Positions 50,876-60,057 of a stretch of 64,000 bases of DNA are shown here, piece after piece. The stretch is from Bordetella holmesii ATCC 51541 (GTDB lineage: Bacteria; Pseudomonadota; Gammaproteobacteria; Burkholderiales; Burkholderiaceae_B), in assembly GCA_000612485.1 (NCBI GenBank), contig CP007494.1, positions 1,612,001 to 1,676,000 on the forward strand, given 5' to 3'. Both the position numbers and the translations under genes were made by a program. The notes under the pieces are model-generated. The model was not told the DNA's origin. It made no database searches and worked only from the letters and a program-made list of their open reading frames with translations. The first letter of the stretch is position 1. Every line of letters begins with the position of its first letter.

Positions 50876-52539
50876 TTACTTCTTGTCAGCCGGCTTGACC
50901 GACGTGGCCAAGGTGTACTGGTCGCGGCGGCCTTCGTAAGTCAGGCCCTTGCGGAAGGCCCAGATGCTGCTTTCGAAGTGCAGCGGGACGAGCGGCACGT
51001 TGTCCAGCGCGATTTGCGTGGCTTGCTGCAGCAGTTTTTTGCGCTCCACCGGATCGACCGTCACGATGGCCTGTTGATAGACCTTGTCGAAGTCAGCGTT
51101 GGAAAAGCCGCCGTAATTGCTGGTGCCCAGACTTTTGGGCGAGTCCAGCGAGGCCACCCACAGTTGGAACAGGCCGGAGGCTTCACCGACTTCAGAAGGT
51201 CAGCCGCCAATCGGGAAGCTGAACTCACGCTTTGCCCGCTTGGGAAGTAGATCGAGGCCGTCATGGCGTCGACATTGGCCTTGATGCCGATGCGCGACAG
51301 GTACTGAGCCACGGCTTGGGCAATCTGGCCGTCGTTGACATAACGATCGTTGGTCGTCGAGATTGTCATCTCGAAACCATTGGGGTAACCGGCTTCGGCC
51401 AGCAGCTTCTTGGCACCTTCGGGGTCGTACTTGATTTCAGGCGCGTTGGGCAGCCCTCCGAACATGCCGTCGGGCATGTACTGGTAGGCCGGCGTCGCCA
51501 GACCGTCCATGATGCGCGCCACGATGGTCTTGCGGTCGATGGCCATGGAGATGGCGCGGCGCACACGCAGATCCTGCAGCGGGTTCTTGCCGTCGGCTGC
51601 TTTGACGAAGGGGCTTTCTTTGCGGCCCACATCAGGCTGGAAGAACACCAGGCGCGTGGAAGGGGTTGCAACATAGCCGTACTGCGGATTGCTCTTGATG
51701 CGCTGCAGGTCGCGGGCCGCCGGGTTCTCGATGACGTCGAAGTCCCCCGAGAGCAGGCTGGTCAGGCGCGGGCCGGCATTGGGCACCGGCACGAATTTGA
51801 CGTCTTTCCAGGCCGGCTTTTCACCCCAGTAGTTGTCGTTGCGGGTCAGCTCGATGCCGGTTCCCTTGACATAGGACTTCAACATATAGGGGCCGGTGCC
51901 AATGGCATCCTTGCCGTTGTTGAAATCGGCCACGGTGGGCCACTTGCCGGTCACGCCGCAACCGGCCTTGGGGTCAAAGCTGAGTTTGCCATGCTCGACG
52001 ATGCCGTTCCAGATGATCGGCAGGCCGCGGGCCAGCTCGGCCGGCAGCAGGGGCAGCGGCTCGGAGGTCTTGATGATGACGGTATGTGCATCCGGCGTTT
52101 GCACGTCGGCGATGCGCTTGGTCATATCCATGTACGACTGCGAGATGTTGGTCTCGTTGTTCAGCGTACGGCAGATGGTGAACCGGACGTCGTCGGCCGT
52201 GAAGGGCTTGCCGTTGGAGAACTTGACGTCGTCGGCCGTGAAGGGCTTGCCGTTGGAGAACTTGACGTCGTCGCGCAGCTTGAATTCCCAGGTCAGGTCG
52301 TCCAGGTTCTTCCAGGACTTCGCCAGCGAGGGCTTGAGCTGCATGTTGGCGTCGCGGCCCACCAGCGAGTCGTAGACATGCGCCGAGAAGGCGTCGTTCT
52401 GCGTTTGCTTGTGATAGTGAGGGTCGGCCGAAGTCGGTTCGGAAGACAGGGCGATTTTCAGCGCCTGGGCCAATGCGGCGCCGCCGGGGGCGGCCAGCAG
52501 GCCCGCCGCCATGGCGGCCACGAGGATGCGAGACTTCAT
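50876..52539 (-). pseudogene. Peptide ABC transporter substrate-binding protein, frameshift plus in-frame stop
   Basis: SBP family 5 (DppA/OppA-like). ATG 52539 begins MKSRILVAAMAAGLLAAPGG, a signal peptide. The frame is normal up to TASIYFP near 51250, where one base is missing from a C run (TTCCCAAG for TTCCCCAAG). In the restored frame, KRAKREFSFPIGG is followed by TGA where Trp is expected, then PSEVGEASGLFQLWV and a normal C-terminus to 50876. A 39-bp tandem duplication repeats DDVKFSNGKPFTA near residue 105. Three separate changes make it a genuine pseudogene. Confidence 0.9.
52186..52263 (-). repeat. 39-bp tandem duplication inside the binding-protein gene
   Basis: The units 52186-52224 and 52225-52263 are identical and each encodes DDVKFSNGKPFTA. 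The next bases begin a third, partial unit. The frame is kept. Homologues would be expected to carry one copy. It is a recent slippage or unequal-crossover event in a gene that is already inactive. Confidence 0.9.
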
Positions 52540-52621
52540 GTTGGACAACTCCGGTATACAAGGCCGCGATTATTGATAGCCGCTACCAGCATTGTCAACG
52601 TTTGGTCTTACGGCGGCCATA

Positions 52622-52657
52622 CCCCACAGGCACGTTTTTTCGACCGTGCCAGTGGGG
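52622..52657. other. Long hairpin in the gap upstream of the ABC operon
   Basis: CCCCAC-A-GGCACG pairs with CGTGCC-A-GTGGGG (12 bp around one A/A mismatch); the loop contains six T. It lies about 85 bases upstream of the binding-protein start. The surrounding stretch 52549-52867 contains no gene I can recognise. It could end the transcript of the small gene at 52868 (minus strand) or sit in the operon leader. Confidence 0.4.
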
Positions 52658-52867
52658 AGCGCATGGGATGCATACCCGGGAAATCCCTGAGCGGGATGTC
52701 CTCAAAAAGTGCGCCGCGCCCGCCTTGCTGGCCGGGTACGACGCGGACAGTGCCGGCGGGAGGGAGGGGGGAGGGCCGGCGCCGTCAGAGGGGGGCACGG
52801 CCCAATCAGGCGCCGTGCCGGCGACACACGCGAAAGATCCGCAACGCGCGCGTGCCGCGTTAAGTCT

Positions 52868-53100
52868 TTACCACTGCGAACCGGTGTAGTTGGCGCTTTG
52901 GGCGCGCGCACGGTTCATGGATTCGTTGACTTCATCGATGAAGGCAAAGAGGGCGGAGATGCCGCGGCCGATACTGGCGGCAACACGCTTGATCGCCGCC
53001 ACAGGGTGGGGACGGGTTGGCTTTCCATCGCGCCGCGCAGCATATCACGCTCCAGCGAATCGGTCATGCGGGCGTTTTGATTCAGGGTCAGGTCGCTCAT
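52868..53100 (-). pseudogene. Small protein of unknown function, frameshifted
   Basis: ATG 53100 begins SDLTLNQNARMTDSLERD. After GAMESQPVPTL near residue 35 the frame shifts; in the neighbouring frame it continues AAIKRVAASIGRGISALFAF and ends NYTGSQW with a TAA at 52868. The length, 233 bases, is one short of a multiple of three, so a single base is missing near 52995-53005. The restored product has about 77 residues, with a charged N-terminus and an amphipathic C-terminal helix. I do not recognise the family. Two matching palindromes stand just upstream. Confidence 0.55.
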
Positions 53101-53141
53101 GGTTTGCTCCAATCATCGTTTCTCGACTAGGTGAAACCATT

Positions 53142-53192
53142 ATAGGGATAACCCTATGTGCGCCGCAACAAAAACCTAGGGCAAACCCTAGG
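53142..53192 (-). promoter_or_regulatory. Twin palindromes, candidate operator
   Basis: ATAGGG-ATAA-CCCTAT (53142-53157) and CCTAGGG-CAAA-CCCTAGG (53175-53192) share the core TAGGG-N4-CCCTA. Their centres are 34 bases apart, close to three helical turns. They lie 42-92 bases upstream of the small gene at 53100 and after the 3' end of nnrD. Two matching symmetric sites on about the same helix face suggest cooperative binding by a dimeric regulator. The regulator is not known. Confidence 0.5.
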
Positions 53193-53233
53193 TATGTTGT
53201 AAACAAACCTAACGGGCCTGCCAGGCACCCGTG

Positions 53234-54097
53234 TCAAGGGCCCAGCCAGCGGCCATTGCGTATGGCTCGGGCGGCATCGGCTAGCTCGCCCGCGGTCAGG
53301 CCGATGGGGCCCTGGCCCTGAGCGACGAGTGCATCGGCGGCGGCGCCATGCAGCCACACGGCGCCGGCGACCGCCTGTTCGGGCGGCAGCGCCTGAGCCA
53401 GCAGCGAACCCAACATACCGGCCAGCACGTCGCCGGTACCGGCGCTGGCTAAGCCGGGATTGCCGGTGGCATTTTGCAGACAGGCGCCGTCCGGCGCGCA
53501 AACCAGACTGCCGGCGCCTTTGAGCACGATCCAGGCGCCGTAGCGGTGTGCCAGTTCGCGCGCTGCGGCGGGCCTTGCGGCCTGCACTTGGGCTGTCGTG
53601 CGGCCCAGCAGCCGGGCGGCTTCGGCCGGGTGCGGGGTGAGCACGACCGGGCCCTGCCCCCAATTGGGCCGCAACTGGCCTGTTGCCAGCAGATTCAGGC
53701 CATCGGCATCGAGCACCATGGGCGCACTGCGGCGGCGTTGAAAGAGTTCGGCCAGGGTATGCGCGGCCAATGCAGTGGTGCCGATGCCACAGCCGGCCGT
53801 CCAGGCCGTCAGGTGTCGTTCGCTGGCCAGCAGATCAGCGGCCTGACGGACCATCAGCTCGGGCTGCAGGAAGTCACAACTCAGGGGGATGGTTTGTTGA
53901 GCCAGTCCCACCAGGACCTTGCCTGCGCCGAGCTTGAGCGCGGCGCGGGCGACCAGCAGGGCCGCGCCGGTCATGCCCGGCCCGCCGCCCACCACGGCCA
54001 GACTGCCGAAACTGCCTTTGTGGCTATCGGGCGCGCGCGGCGCGAACAGGGCGGGAAATTGACTGCGTTCGATGCGTTCAGGGAGGGAGGCGGGCAT
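53234..54097 (-). CDS. nnrD: ADP-dependent NAD(P)H-hydrate dehydratase
   Basis: Repairs hydrated NAD(P)H (287 aa), the C-terminal half of the YjeF type, here without the epimerase domain. [20 protein letters not shown] lies near residue 30, [17 protein letters not shown] in the middle, and [19 protein letters not shown] holds the ADP/catalytic site near residue 225. ATG 54097 has a GGAAT-type site; an in-frame start at 54136 is less likely. It is divergent from the enoyl-CoA hydratase at 54175, with 77 bases between. Confidence 0.9.
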   Translation of the reverse strand: MPASLPERIERSQFPALFAPRAPDSHKGSFGSLAVVGGGPGMTGAALLVARAALKLGAGKVLVGLAQQTIPLSCDFLQPELMVRQAADLLASERHLTAWTAGCGIGTTALAAHTLAELFQRRRSAPMVLDADGLNLLATGQLRPNWGQGPVVLTPHPAEAARLLGRTTAQVQAARPAAARELAHRYGAWIVLKGAGSLVCAPDGACLQNATGNPGLASAGTGDVLAGMLGSLLAQALPPEQAVAGAVWLHGAAADALVAQGQGPIGLTAGELADAARAIRNGRWLGP

Positions 54098-54174
54098 GGT
54101 GATTCCAAAGAGGCGGCTTTCCTCTATAGTGCCCAAAAACCGCGCGCACCGCCGCGCTCACTGGAGACTGACGA

Positions 54175-55008
54175 ATGAGCACCGAGGCAACGCTGGCCCA
54201 TTACGCGCGCTACCAAGCGATCAAGCTGCGCCGTCACCCCGAGGGGGTGCTGGAGTTGATCATGGAGGCCAAGGATGCGAGCGGCAAGCTTTCGACCGCA
54301 GATCATCGCCTGCATCGCGAGCTGGCCGACATCTGGCGTGATATCGATACCGATCCTGAAACCCGTGTGGTGGTCATCCGTGGCGAAGGCAAGGGCTTTT
54401 CGGGCGGCGGGGATCTGGATCTCGTGCAGCAGATGGCTGATGACTTCGAGGTTCGCGCGCGCGTCTGGCGCGAAGCGCGCGACCTGGTCTACAACATCAT
54501 CAACTGCAACAAACCCGTGGTTTCGGCCATGCACGGCGCGGCCGTGGGTGCCGGCCTGGTGGCCGGGTTGCTGGCCGATGTGTCGATCGCCGCGCGCGAT
54601 GCGCGCATCATCGATGGCCATACCCGACTGGGTGTCGCCGCGGGCGACCACGCGGCCATCGTGTGGCCCCTGCTGTGCGGCATGGCCAAGGCCAAGTACT
54701 ACCTGTTGCTGTGCGAGACCGTCAGCGGCGAGGAGGCCGAGCGAATTGGTCTGGTGTCGCTGTGCGTCGATGAGCCGCAATTGGTCGAACGCGCTTTCGA
54801 GGTGGCCTATCGCCTGGCCCGCGGCTCGCAGACGGCGATTCGCTGGACCAAGTACGCCCTGAACAACTGGTTGCGTCAGGCCGGCCCGACCTTTGATACC
54901 TCGTTGGCGCTGGAGTTCATGGGATTTTCCGGGCCGGACGTGCGCGAAGGCATACAGTCGTTGCGGGAACGGCGCGCGCCTGACTTCAAGCCGGATTCGC
55001 CTTTTTGA
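54175..55008 (+). CDS. Enoyl-CoA hydratase/isomerase family protein
   Basis: Crotonase-fold protein (277 aa). The oxyanion-hole motifs are [16 protein letters not shown] and [20 protein letters not shown]. The usual first catalytic Glu (GGGCE) is replaced by AGLVA, and the second region reads [17 protein letters not shown]. The reaction may therefore not be a simple hydration. Homologues with a GGGDLD motif are common in betaproteobacterial degradation clusters. Its 3' end overlaps the convergent hydratase gene by 23 bases. Confidence 0.88.
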   Translation: MSTEATLAHYARYQAIKLRRHPEGVLELIMEAKDASGKLSTADHRLHRELADIWRDIDTDPETRVVVIRGEGKGFSGGGDLDLVQQMADDFEVRARVWREARDLVYNIINCNKPVVSAMHGAAVGAGLVAGLLADVSIAARDARIIDGHTRLGVAAGDHAAIVWPLLCGMAKAKYYLLLCETVSGEEAERIGLVSLCVDEPQLVERAFEVAYRLARGSQTAIRWTKYALNNWLRQAGPTFDTSLALEFMGFSGPDVREGIQSLRERRAPDFKPDSPF

Positions 55009-55759
55009 GGTCGGTCGCTGCGGGCGCGAAGAACCGCGCGAAGGCCGCCTGAGCCTCCGCGCTGGCCAGTCGTTGACGGAACTGATCGGCTTCTCGATCC
55101 AGGGTGGCGTGCAGGGCCGGTCGTTGCGGCCCGCGCATCAGGGCCTTGGAAACCCGCAGCGCCTGCCTCGGTTGGGCAGCCAGCCGGGCGGCGGTGGCCT
55201 GGGCTTGGCTCAAGGCCTGCCCCGGCTCGGTGACCGCATTGATAAGGCCGCCCGCCATCCCCTCAGCGGCTCCGAAGCCGTCTCCCAGCAGCAGCCACTC
55301 GGCCGCGCGCCGGGCTCCGACGATCTGCGCCAGACATTGGCTGGAACCGCCTTCGGGACACAGACCCAGCGCCAGAAAAGGCAGCTTGAACTTGGCCTGC
55401 TCGCTGGCATAGACAAAATCGCAGTGCTGCAGCAACGTCACGCCGACGCCCACGGCATGGCCCTCTACAGCGGCCAGAACCGTTGCATCGCAGTCGATCA
55501 GCGCGCGCAAAAAGCGCAGGCCGGGGCTATCGCCTTCCGGGCGCTGCGTCTGGAAGTCGCGCAGATCATTGCCCGCCGTGAAATGCCCGCCGGCGCCGGT
55601 CAGGATCACCGCGGCGGCCTGCGCGTTGTGTTGCACCGCCAGCAGGCTGTCGGCCAGAGCATGGTAGGTGGCCGCGTCCAGCGCGTTGCGGCGGTCGGGG
55701 CGATTCAGCGTGAGGGTGAGGACCCCATCTCGCAGCTGGCTCAGCACGGTTTCGCTCAT
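54986..55759 (-). CDS. Enoyl-CoA hydratase/isomerase family protein
   Basis: Crotonase-fold protein (257 aa) starting [20 protein letters not shown]. Oxyanion-hole motifs are [12 protein letters not shown] and [36 protein letters not shown] resembles the isomerase-like group (PaaG/Eci-type). It lacks the two-glutamate pattern of true hydratases, so an isomerase role is likely. The ATG overlaps the stop of the upstream flavoprotein gene (ATGA), so they are co-translated. Confidence 0.88.
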   Translation of the reverse strand: MSETVLSQLRDGVLTLTLNRPDRRNALDAATYHALADSLLAVQHNAQAAAVILTGAGGHFTAGNDLRDFQTQRPEGDSPGLRFLRALIDCDATVLAAVEGHAVGVGVTLLQHCDFVYASEQAKFKLPFLALGLCPEGGSSQCLAQIVGARRAAEWLLLGDGFGAAEGMAGGLINAVTEPGQALSQAQATAARLAAQPRQALRVSKALMRGPQRPALHATLDREADQFRQRLASAEAQAAFARFFAPAATDLKKANPA

Positions 55760-56748
55760 TCGAATACCCTGCCGTCCAGGCGCGTGCGCGCCGCTTCGTA
55801 CTCGGCGCGCAGTTGCGCCACGATATGCGCGGCATCCTGCACGCTGGCGATGCTGCCCACCCCCTGCCCCGCGCCCCAAATGTCTTTCCAGGGTTTGGCG
55901 CGCGAGCTGCCGAAATTGGAGGCGCCGTGCTCGGGCGATGGCAGGTTGGCCGGATCCAGGCCGGCGTTGACAATGCTGGACTTCAAGTAATTGCCGGGTA
56001 TGCCGGTAAAAAAGGGCGTGTAGAGGATATCGCTGGCCTGGGCCTGCACCAGAGCAGTTTTGTAGGCTGGGCTGGCGTTGGCCTGGTTGCTGGCAATGAA
56101 ACGGGTGCCCATGTAGGCGAAGTCCGCGCCCATGGCCAGCGCGGCCAGCACACCCGCGCCATTGGCGATGGCGCCGGACAGCGCGACCGGGCCGTCATAA
56201 AAGCGCCGAACCTCGGCCAACAGCGCGAAGGGGCTGAGCGTTCCCGCGTGGCCGCCGGCGCCCGCCGCTACCAGGATGAGGCCGTCCACGCCGGCTTCCA
56301 GCGCTTTCTCGGCATGGCGGATGGTGGTGACGTCGTGAAACACCCTTCCGCCCCAGGCATGGACGCCAGCGACCAGATCGCCAGGCGCACGAAGACTGGT
56401 GATGATGTAGGGCACGCGATGGCGCGCGCATTCGGCCAGGTCCTGCTCCAGGCGGTCATTGGACTGATGGATGATCTGATTGACGGCAAATGGAGCCACC
56501 CGGGCGTGCGGATGCGCGCGCCGGTAGTCGGCCAGCCCGGTCTGCACCTCGGCCAGCCAGTCGGCCAACAGACTTTGCGGGCGCGCATTCAGGGCCGGAA
56601 AAGCCCCCATGACGCCGCTGGTGCACTGCGCCAGCACCAAGGCCGGGTTGGACACGATGAACATAGGCGAGCAGATGACGGGCAAATGCATCTGGCCATA
56701 CAGATCTGCGACCACGGGATGGGGCGCGGCGGTGTCTCGGGCGGGCAT
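55756..56748 (-). CDS. Nitronate monooxygenase / 2-nitropropane dioxygenase-like flavoprotein
   Basis: FMN TIM-barrel protein (330 aa from this start). It begins LPVICSPMFIVSNPALVLAQ, with FAVNQIIHQSN, LILVAAGAGGHAG (FMN phosphate loop), PVALSGAIANGAGVLAAL and GADFAYMGTRFIAS as family motifs. The physiological substrate of such proteins is often not a nitronate, and genes like this are common next to acyl-CoA enzymes. Start 56748 (MPARDTAAPHP) is favoured by GGAAACC upstream; 56778 is also in frame. Divergent from the TetR gene. Confidence 0.88.
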   Translation of the reverse strand: MPARDTAAPHPVVADLYGQMHLPVICSPMFIVSNPALVLAQCTSGVMGAFPALNARPQSLLADWLAEVQTGLADYRRAHPHARVAPFAVNQIIHQSNDRLEQDLAECARHRVPYIITSLRAPGDLVAGVHAWGGRVFHDVTTIRHAEKALEAGVDGLILVAAGAGGHAGTLSPFALLAEVRRFYDGPVALSGAIANGAGVLAALAMGADFAYMGTRFIASNQANASPAYKTALVQAQASDILYTPFFTGIPGNYLKSSIVNAGLDPANLPSPEHGASNFGSSRAKPWKDIWGAGQGVGSIASVQDAAHIVAQLRAEYEAARTRLDGRVFE

Positions 56749-56765
56749 GAGGGTTTCCGATGGTA

Positions 56766-56813
56766 TTGAGCGTTGCAAAAGCCCGGTCTATAATTATTGA
56801 CCGGTCGTCCGGT
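56766..56813 (+). promoter_or_regulatory. Promoter and palindromic operator between the flavoprotein and TetR genes
   Basis: TTGAGC (56766-56771), 17 bases, TATAAT (56789-56794): a near-consensus sigma-70 promoter pointing to the TetR gene. ACCGG-TCGT-CCGGT (56800-56813) follows at the expected transcription start, and AATTATT/AATTAATT flanks extend the symmetry. It is typical of a TetR repressor blocking its own promoter and probably the divergent flavoprotein operon. Predicted only. Confidence 0.6.
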
Positions 56814-56899
56814 AATTAATTAAATCCATTTAACGGCATGCAGTAAATCGCTGTCAATGCTGATTCTCCAGTAATCGGCGCATCCGCTGGTCTTTCATC

Positions 56900-57530
56900 A
56901 TGTCTGCTGCCCCTTTCCGGCGCGTCGCGCCGGCCGCCCACCGACATTGCCCGCCCGCGCGAACGCATACTCGAGGCTGCTGCGGCGCTGTTTGCCCGCA
57001 GCGGTTATGAGGGCAGCTCGATCGCGGATCTGGCCTGCGCCATCGGCGTGTCCAAAGCCGCGATCTACCACTATTACCCCACCAAGCAGGATATTTACGA
57101 CGCCATCATCGTGGAGGTCCTCAGCGGTCTGTTGGGGGCGGTGACGCAGGCCTGCGAGGCGCAAGGCGCCGCCGATGCGCGGTTGCACGCCTTCATGCTG
57201 GCGCACGCGGATTATTTCGAGTCGCACCACGATCAATTCGTGACGATGCTGATCGGTTATTCCGGCATGACCATGCCCGAGCAGGCCGACGCGGCCCGCC
57301 TGCGGGACCGCTACGAGGCGCTGTTGCGCGAGATTCTTGCCCAAGGGGCAACGCAGGGCGTGTTCCGGCAGCGCGATGTGGCCGCCACCGGCCGTGCGGT
57401 GCTGTCGCTGCTCAATTGGATGGTGCGCTGGTACAAGCCCGGACAAGGCCAGACGGCGCGCGCCATTGCACAAGATTATTTTGACCTGATCACCGGCGGC
57501 CTTTGCCGCCCTGATAACGAACCGAGGTAG
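56900..57530 (+). pseudogene. TetR-family regulator with an N-terminal frameshift
   Basis: The HTH and ligand domain are normal in one frame: RERILEAAAALFARSGYEGS, then IADLACAIGVSKAAIYHYYP (HTH, recognition helix) and a helical domain to 57530. That frame has no start codon upstream of the HTH. The likely ATG (56900, MSAAPFRR) is in another frame, and 56900-57530 is one base longer than a multiple of three. One extra base near 56905-56935 explains this. A GTG at 57048 would skip most of the HTH. The restored protein would have about 209 aa. It stands next to the palindrome at 56800 and directly before the acyl-CoA dehydrogenase. Confidence 0.8.
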
Positions 57531-57533
57531 ACC

Positions 57534-58682
57534 ATGGCCCTGGACCAAGAAACCCTGAACCTATTGCTCGACGCGGTACGCCGTTTCGTGACCGAACGCC
57601 TGATGCCAGCCGAAGACGAGTTGGCGCATACGGGCTCCATTCCCGAGGACATCGTGCGCGAGATGCAGGAGCTGGGCCTGTTCGGCCTGTCCATCTCGCC
57701 GGAGTATGGCGGGCTGGGTCTGACCATGGAAGAAGAGGTCAGGGTGGTGTTCGAGCTGGGGCAAACGTCGCCGGCCTTCCGTTCGCTGGCCGGCACCAAC
57801 ATCGGCATCGGTTCGCAGTCCATCGTGTTGGCCGGCTCGGATGCCCAACGCCGCCATTATCTGCCGCTTCTGGCCAGTGGCGAGCTGATCGGCTCGTTTG
57901 CGCTGACCGAGCCGGATGCGGGGTCCGACGCCATGGCGCTGCGCACCACGGCCACCCGTGACGGCGATCATTACATCCTCAACGGCACCAAGCGGTTCAT
58001 CACCAACGCGCCGATCGCCGGCCTTTTCTCGGTCATGGCACGTACGGCGACCGAGCGTCGCGCAGATTCCATTTCCTGCTTCCTGGTCGAAGCGGGCACG
58101 CCCGGCCTGACGCTGGGTAAGCCGGATAAGAAAATGGGACAGGCCGGCGCGCTGACCTGCGACGTGGTGTTCGACAACTGCCGGGTCCCGGCCAGCGCCC
58201 TGCTGGGTGAGAAAGAAGGTACAGGTTTTCGCACCGCGATGCGCGTGTTGGACAAAGGGCGGCTGCATATCGCCGCCTTGTGCGTGGGCATCGCCGAGCG
58301 TCTGGTGCGCGATGCGGCCCGCTATGCGCTGGAGCGTCAGCAGTTTGGCAAACCCATTGCCGAGTTCCAACTGGTGCAAGCCATGCTGGCCGACAGCCAG
58401 GCCGAGATGTATGCGGCGCGCTGCATGGTGCTGGATGCGGCGGCCAAGCGCGACCGGGGCGAGAACACCACCATGGAAGCGGCCTGCGCCAAGATGTTCT
58501 CCACCGAAATGGTGGGCCGTGTGGCCGATCGTGCGGTGCAAATCCACGGCGGCGCCGGCTACATGGCGGAATACGCCGTCGAGCGCTTCTACCGCGATGT
58601 ACGTCTGTTCCGCATCTATGAGGGCACCACGCAGATTCAGCAATTGGTGATCGCGCGCGAAGCACTCAAGGCATATGCCTGA
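57534..58682 (+). CDS. Acyl-CoA dehydrogenase
   Basis: FAD-dependent dehydrogenase (382 aa) that makes the 2,3 double bond of an acyl-CoA. ALTEPDAGSDAMALRTTA is the first signature (near residue 125) and QIHGGAGYMAEYAVERFYRD the second. The catalytic Glu is probably in FRIYEGTTQIQQLV, near residue 362. The length is normal. It lies 3 bases after the TetR gene and heads the plus-strand part of the acyl-CoA cluster. Substrate range is unknown. Confidence 0.94.
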   Translation: MALDQETLNLLLDAVRRFVTERLMPAEDELAHTGSIPEDIVREMQELGLFGLSISPEYGGLGLTMEEEVRVVFELGQTSPAFRSLAGTNIGIGSQSIVLAGSDAQRRHYLPLLASGELIGSFALTEPDAGSDAMALRTTATRDGDHYILNGTKRFITNAPIAGLFSVMARTATERRADSISCFLVEAGTPGLTLGKPDKKMGQAGALTCDVVFDNCRVPASALLGEKEGTGFRTAMRVLDKGRLHIAALCVGIAERLVRDAARYALERQQFGKPIAEFQLVQAMLADSQAEMYAARCMVLDAAAKRDRGENTTMEAACAKMFSTEMVGRVADRAVQIHGGAGYMAEYAVERFYRDVRLFRIYEGTTQIQQLVIAREALKAYA

Positions 58683-58791
58683 TGGCACGAGCTTGTGCGC
58701 TGGCCGCACAAACTCGTGCGCAAAACGGAAAACAATCCCGGGCGGCTGGGGCTAATATGCCAGCTTCCCCAAGTCCTGCTCAGATAGAACT

Positions 58792-60024
58792 ATGTCGCAA
58801 CGTACCGCTCCCCTGGCCGGCATTCGTGTGCTGGATCTCACCCGCGTGCTTGCCGGTCCCTGGTGCACCCAGAACCTGGCTGATCTCGGCGCTGAAGTGA
58901 TCAAGATAGAACGTCCAGGAGCGGGCGACGATACGCGCGCGTGGGGGCCCCCTTACCTGAAGGATGCCGCAGGCCAGAACACCAGCGAGGCTGCGTACTA
59001 CCTGTCTGCCAATCGCAATAAATTTTCCGTGGCGCTGGATATTGCCAGCGCCCGAGGCGCCGAACTCGTGCGCGAACTGGCCAAGCAGTGCGACATCGTC
59101 GTGGAGAACTTCAAGGTCGGGGGCTTGCGCAAGTACGGGCTGGACTACGAAAGCCTCAAGGCCATCAACCCGCGCATCATTTACTGCTCCATCACCGGTT
59201 TCGGCCAGACAGGCCCCTACGCGAGCCGCCCGGGTTATGATTTCATGATTCAGGGCATGGGGGGCCTGATGAGCATCACTGGCGAGCGTGACGATCTGCC
59301 TGGCGGAGGCCCGCAGAAAGCCGGCGTGGCCGTGGCGGATCTGATGACCGGCATGTATTCCACCGTTGGCATTCTGGCTGCCGTCATCGAGCGCGAACGC
59401 AGCGGGCTGGGGCAGCACATAGACATGGCCTTGCTGGACTGCCAGGTGGCGATGCTGGCCAACCAGAACCTCAATTTCATGACATCCGGCCAGGCTCCGC
59501 AACGCGCCGGCAATGCACACCAGAATCTGGTGCCCTACCAGGTTTTCGCGGCCGCCGACGGGCACCTGATTGTCGCCGTTGGCAACGATGGGCAGTTCCG
59601 CAACTATTGCCGTGTGCTGGGACTGCCGGAACTGGCTGCCGATCCGCGTTTTTCCACCAATCCGCAGCGGGTGCGCAACCGCGAGACCCTGGTGCCACTG
59701 CTGGTCGAGCGCATGGCCACGGGCGCGCGCGACACCTGGCTGGCGGAGCTTGAAGCAGCGGGTGTGCCGGCGGGTCCGATCAACACGCTCGACCAGGTCT
59801 ACGAAGATCCGCACGTTCAGGCGCGCGGCATGAAGCGCGAGTTGCCGCATGCGCTGGCAGGCACGGTGCCGATAGCTGCCAGTCCGCTGAAGTTCTCCGA
59901 CACGCCGATCGAGTATCGCCGCCCTGCTCCGATGCTTGGCGAGCACACCCGGCAGATTCTCAGCGAGCGTCTGGGGCTGTCGGACGAGGACATTCAGGCT
60001 CTGGCTGTGGGCCCGTCGGCCTGA
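58792..60024 (+). CDS. CaiB/BaiF-family CoA transferase
   Basis: Family III CoA transferase (410 aa). It starts PLAGIRVLDLTRVLAGPWC, with VIKIERPGAGDDTR, NRNKFSVALDI and ITGFGQTGPYASRPGYD as signature stretches. The Asp in AVADLMTGMYS (near residue 183) is the expected acyl-carrying residue. It probably activates an organic acid with CoA from another thioester. Together with the dehydrogenases it suggests a catabolic pathway. The acid cannot be named. Confidence 0.93.
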   Translation: MSQRTAPLAGIRVLDLTRVLAGPWCTQNLADLGAEVIKIERPGAGDDTRAWGPPYLKDAAGQNTSEAAYYLSANRNKFSVALDIASARGAELVRELAKQCDIVVENFKVGGLRKYGLDYESLKAINPRIIYCSITGFGQTGPYASRPGYDFMIQGMGGLMSITGERDDLPGGGPQKAGVAVADLMTGMYSTVGILAAVIERERSGLGQHIDMALLDCQVAMLANQNLNFMTSGQAPQRAGNAHQNLVPYQVFAAADGHLIVAVGNDGQFRNYCRVLGLPELAADPRFSTNPQRVRNRETLVPLLVERMATGARDTWLAELEAAGVPAGPINTLDQVYEDPHVQARGMKRELPHALAGTVPIAASPLKFSDTPIEYRRPAPMLGEHTRQILSERLGLSDEDIQALAVGPSA

Positions 60025-60057
60025 CAACGAGACTCAGAAAAATAGAAGGAGAGTGAG

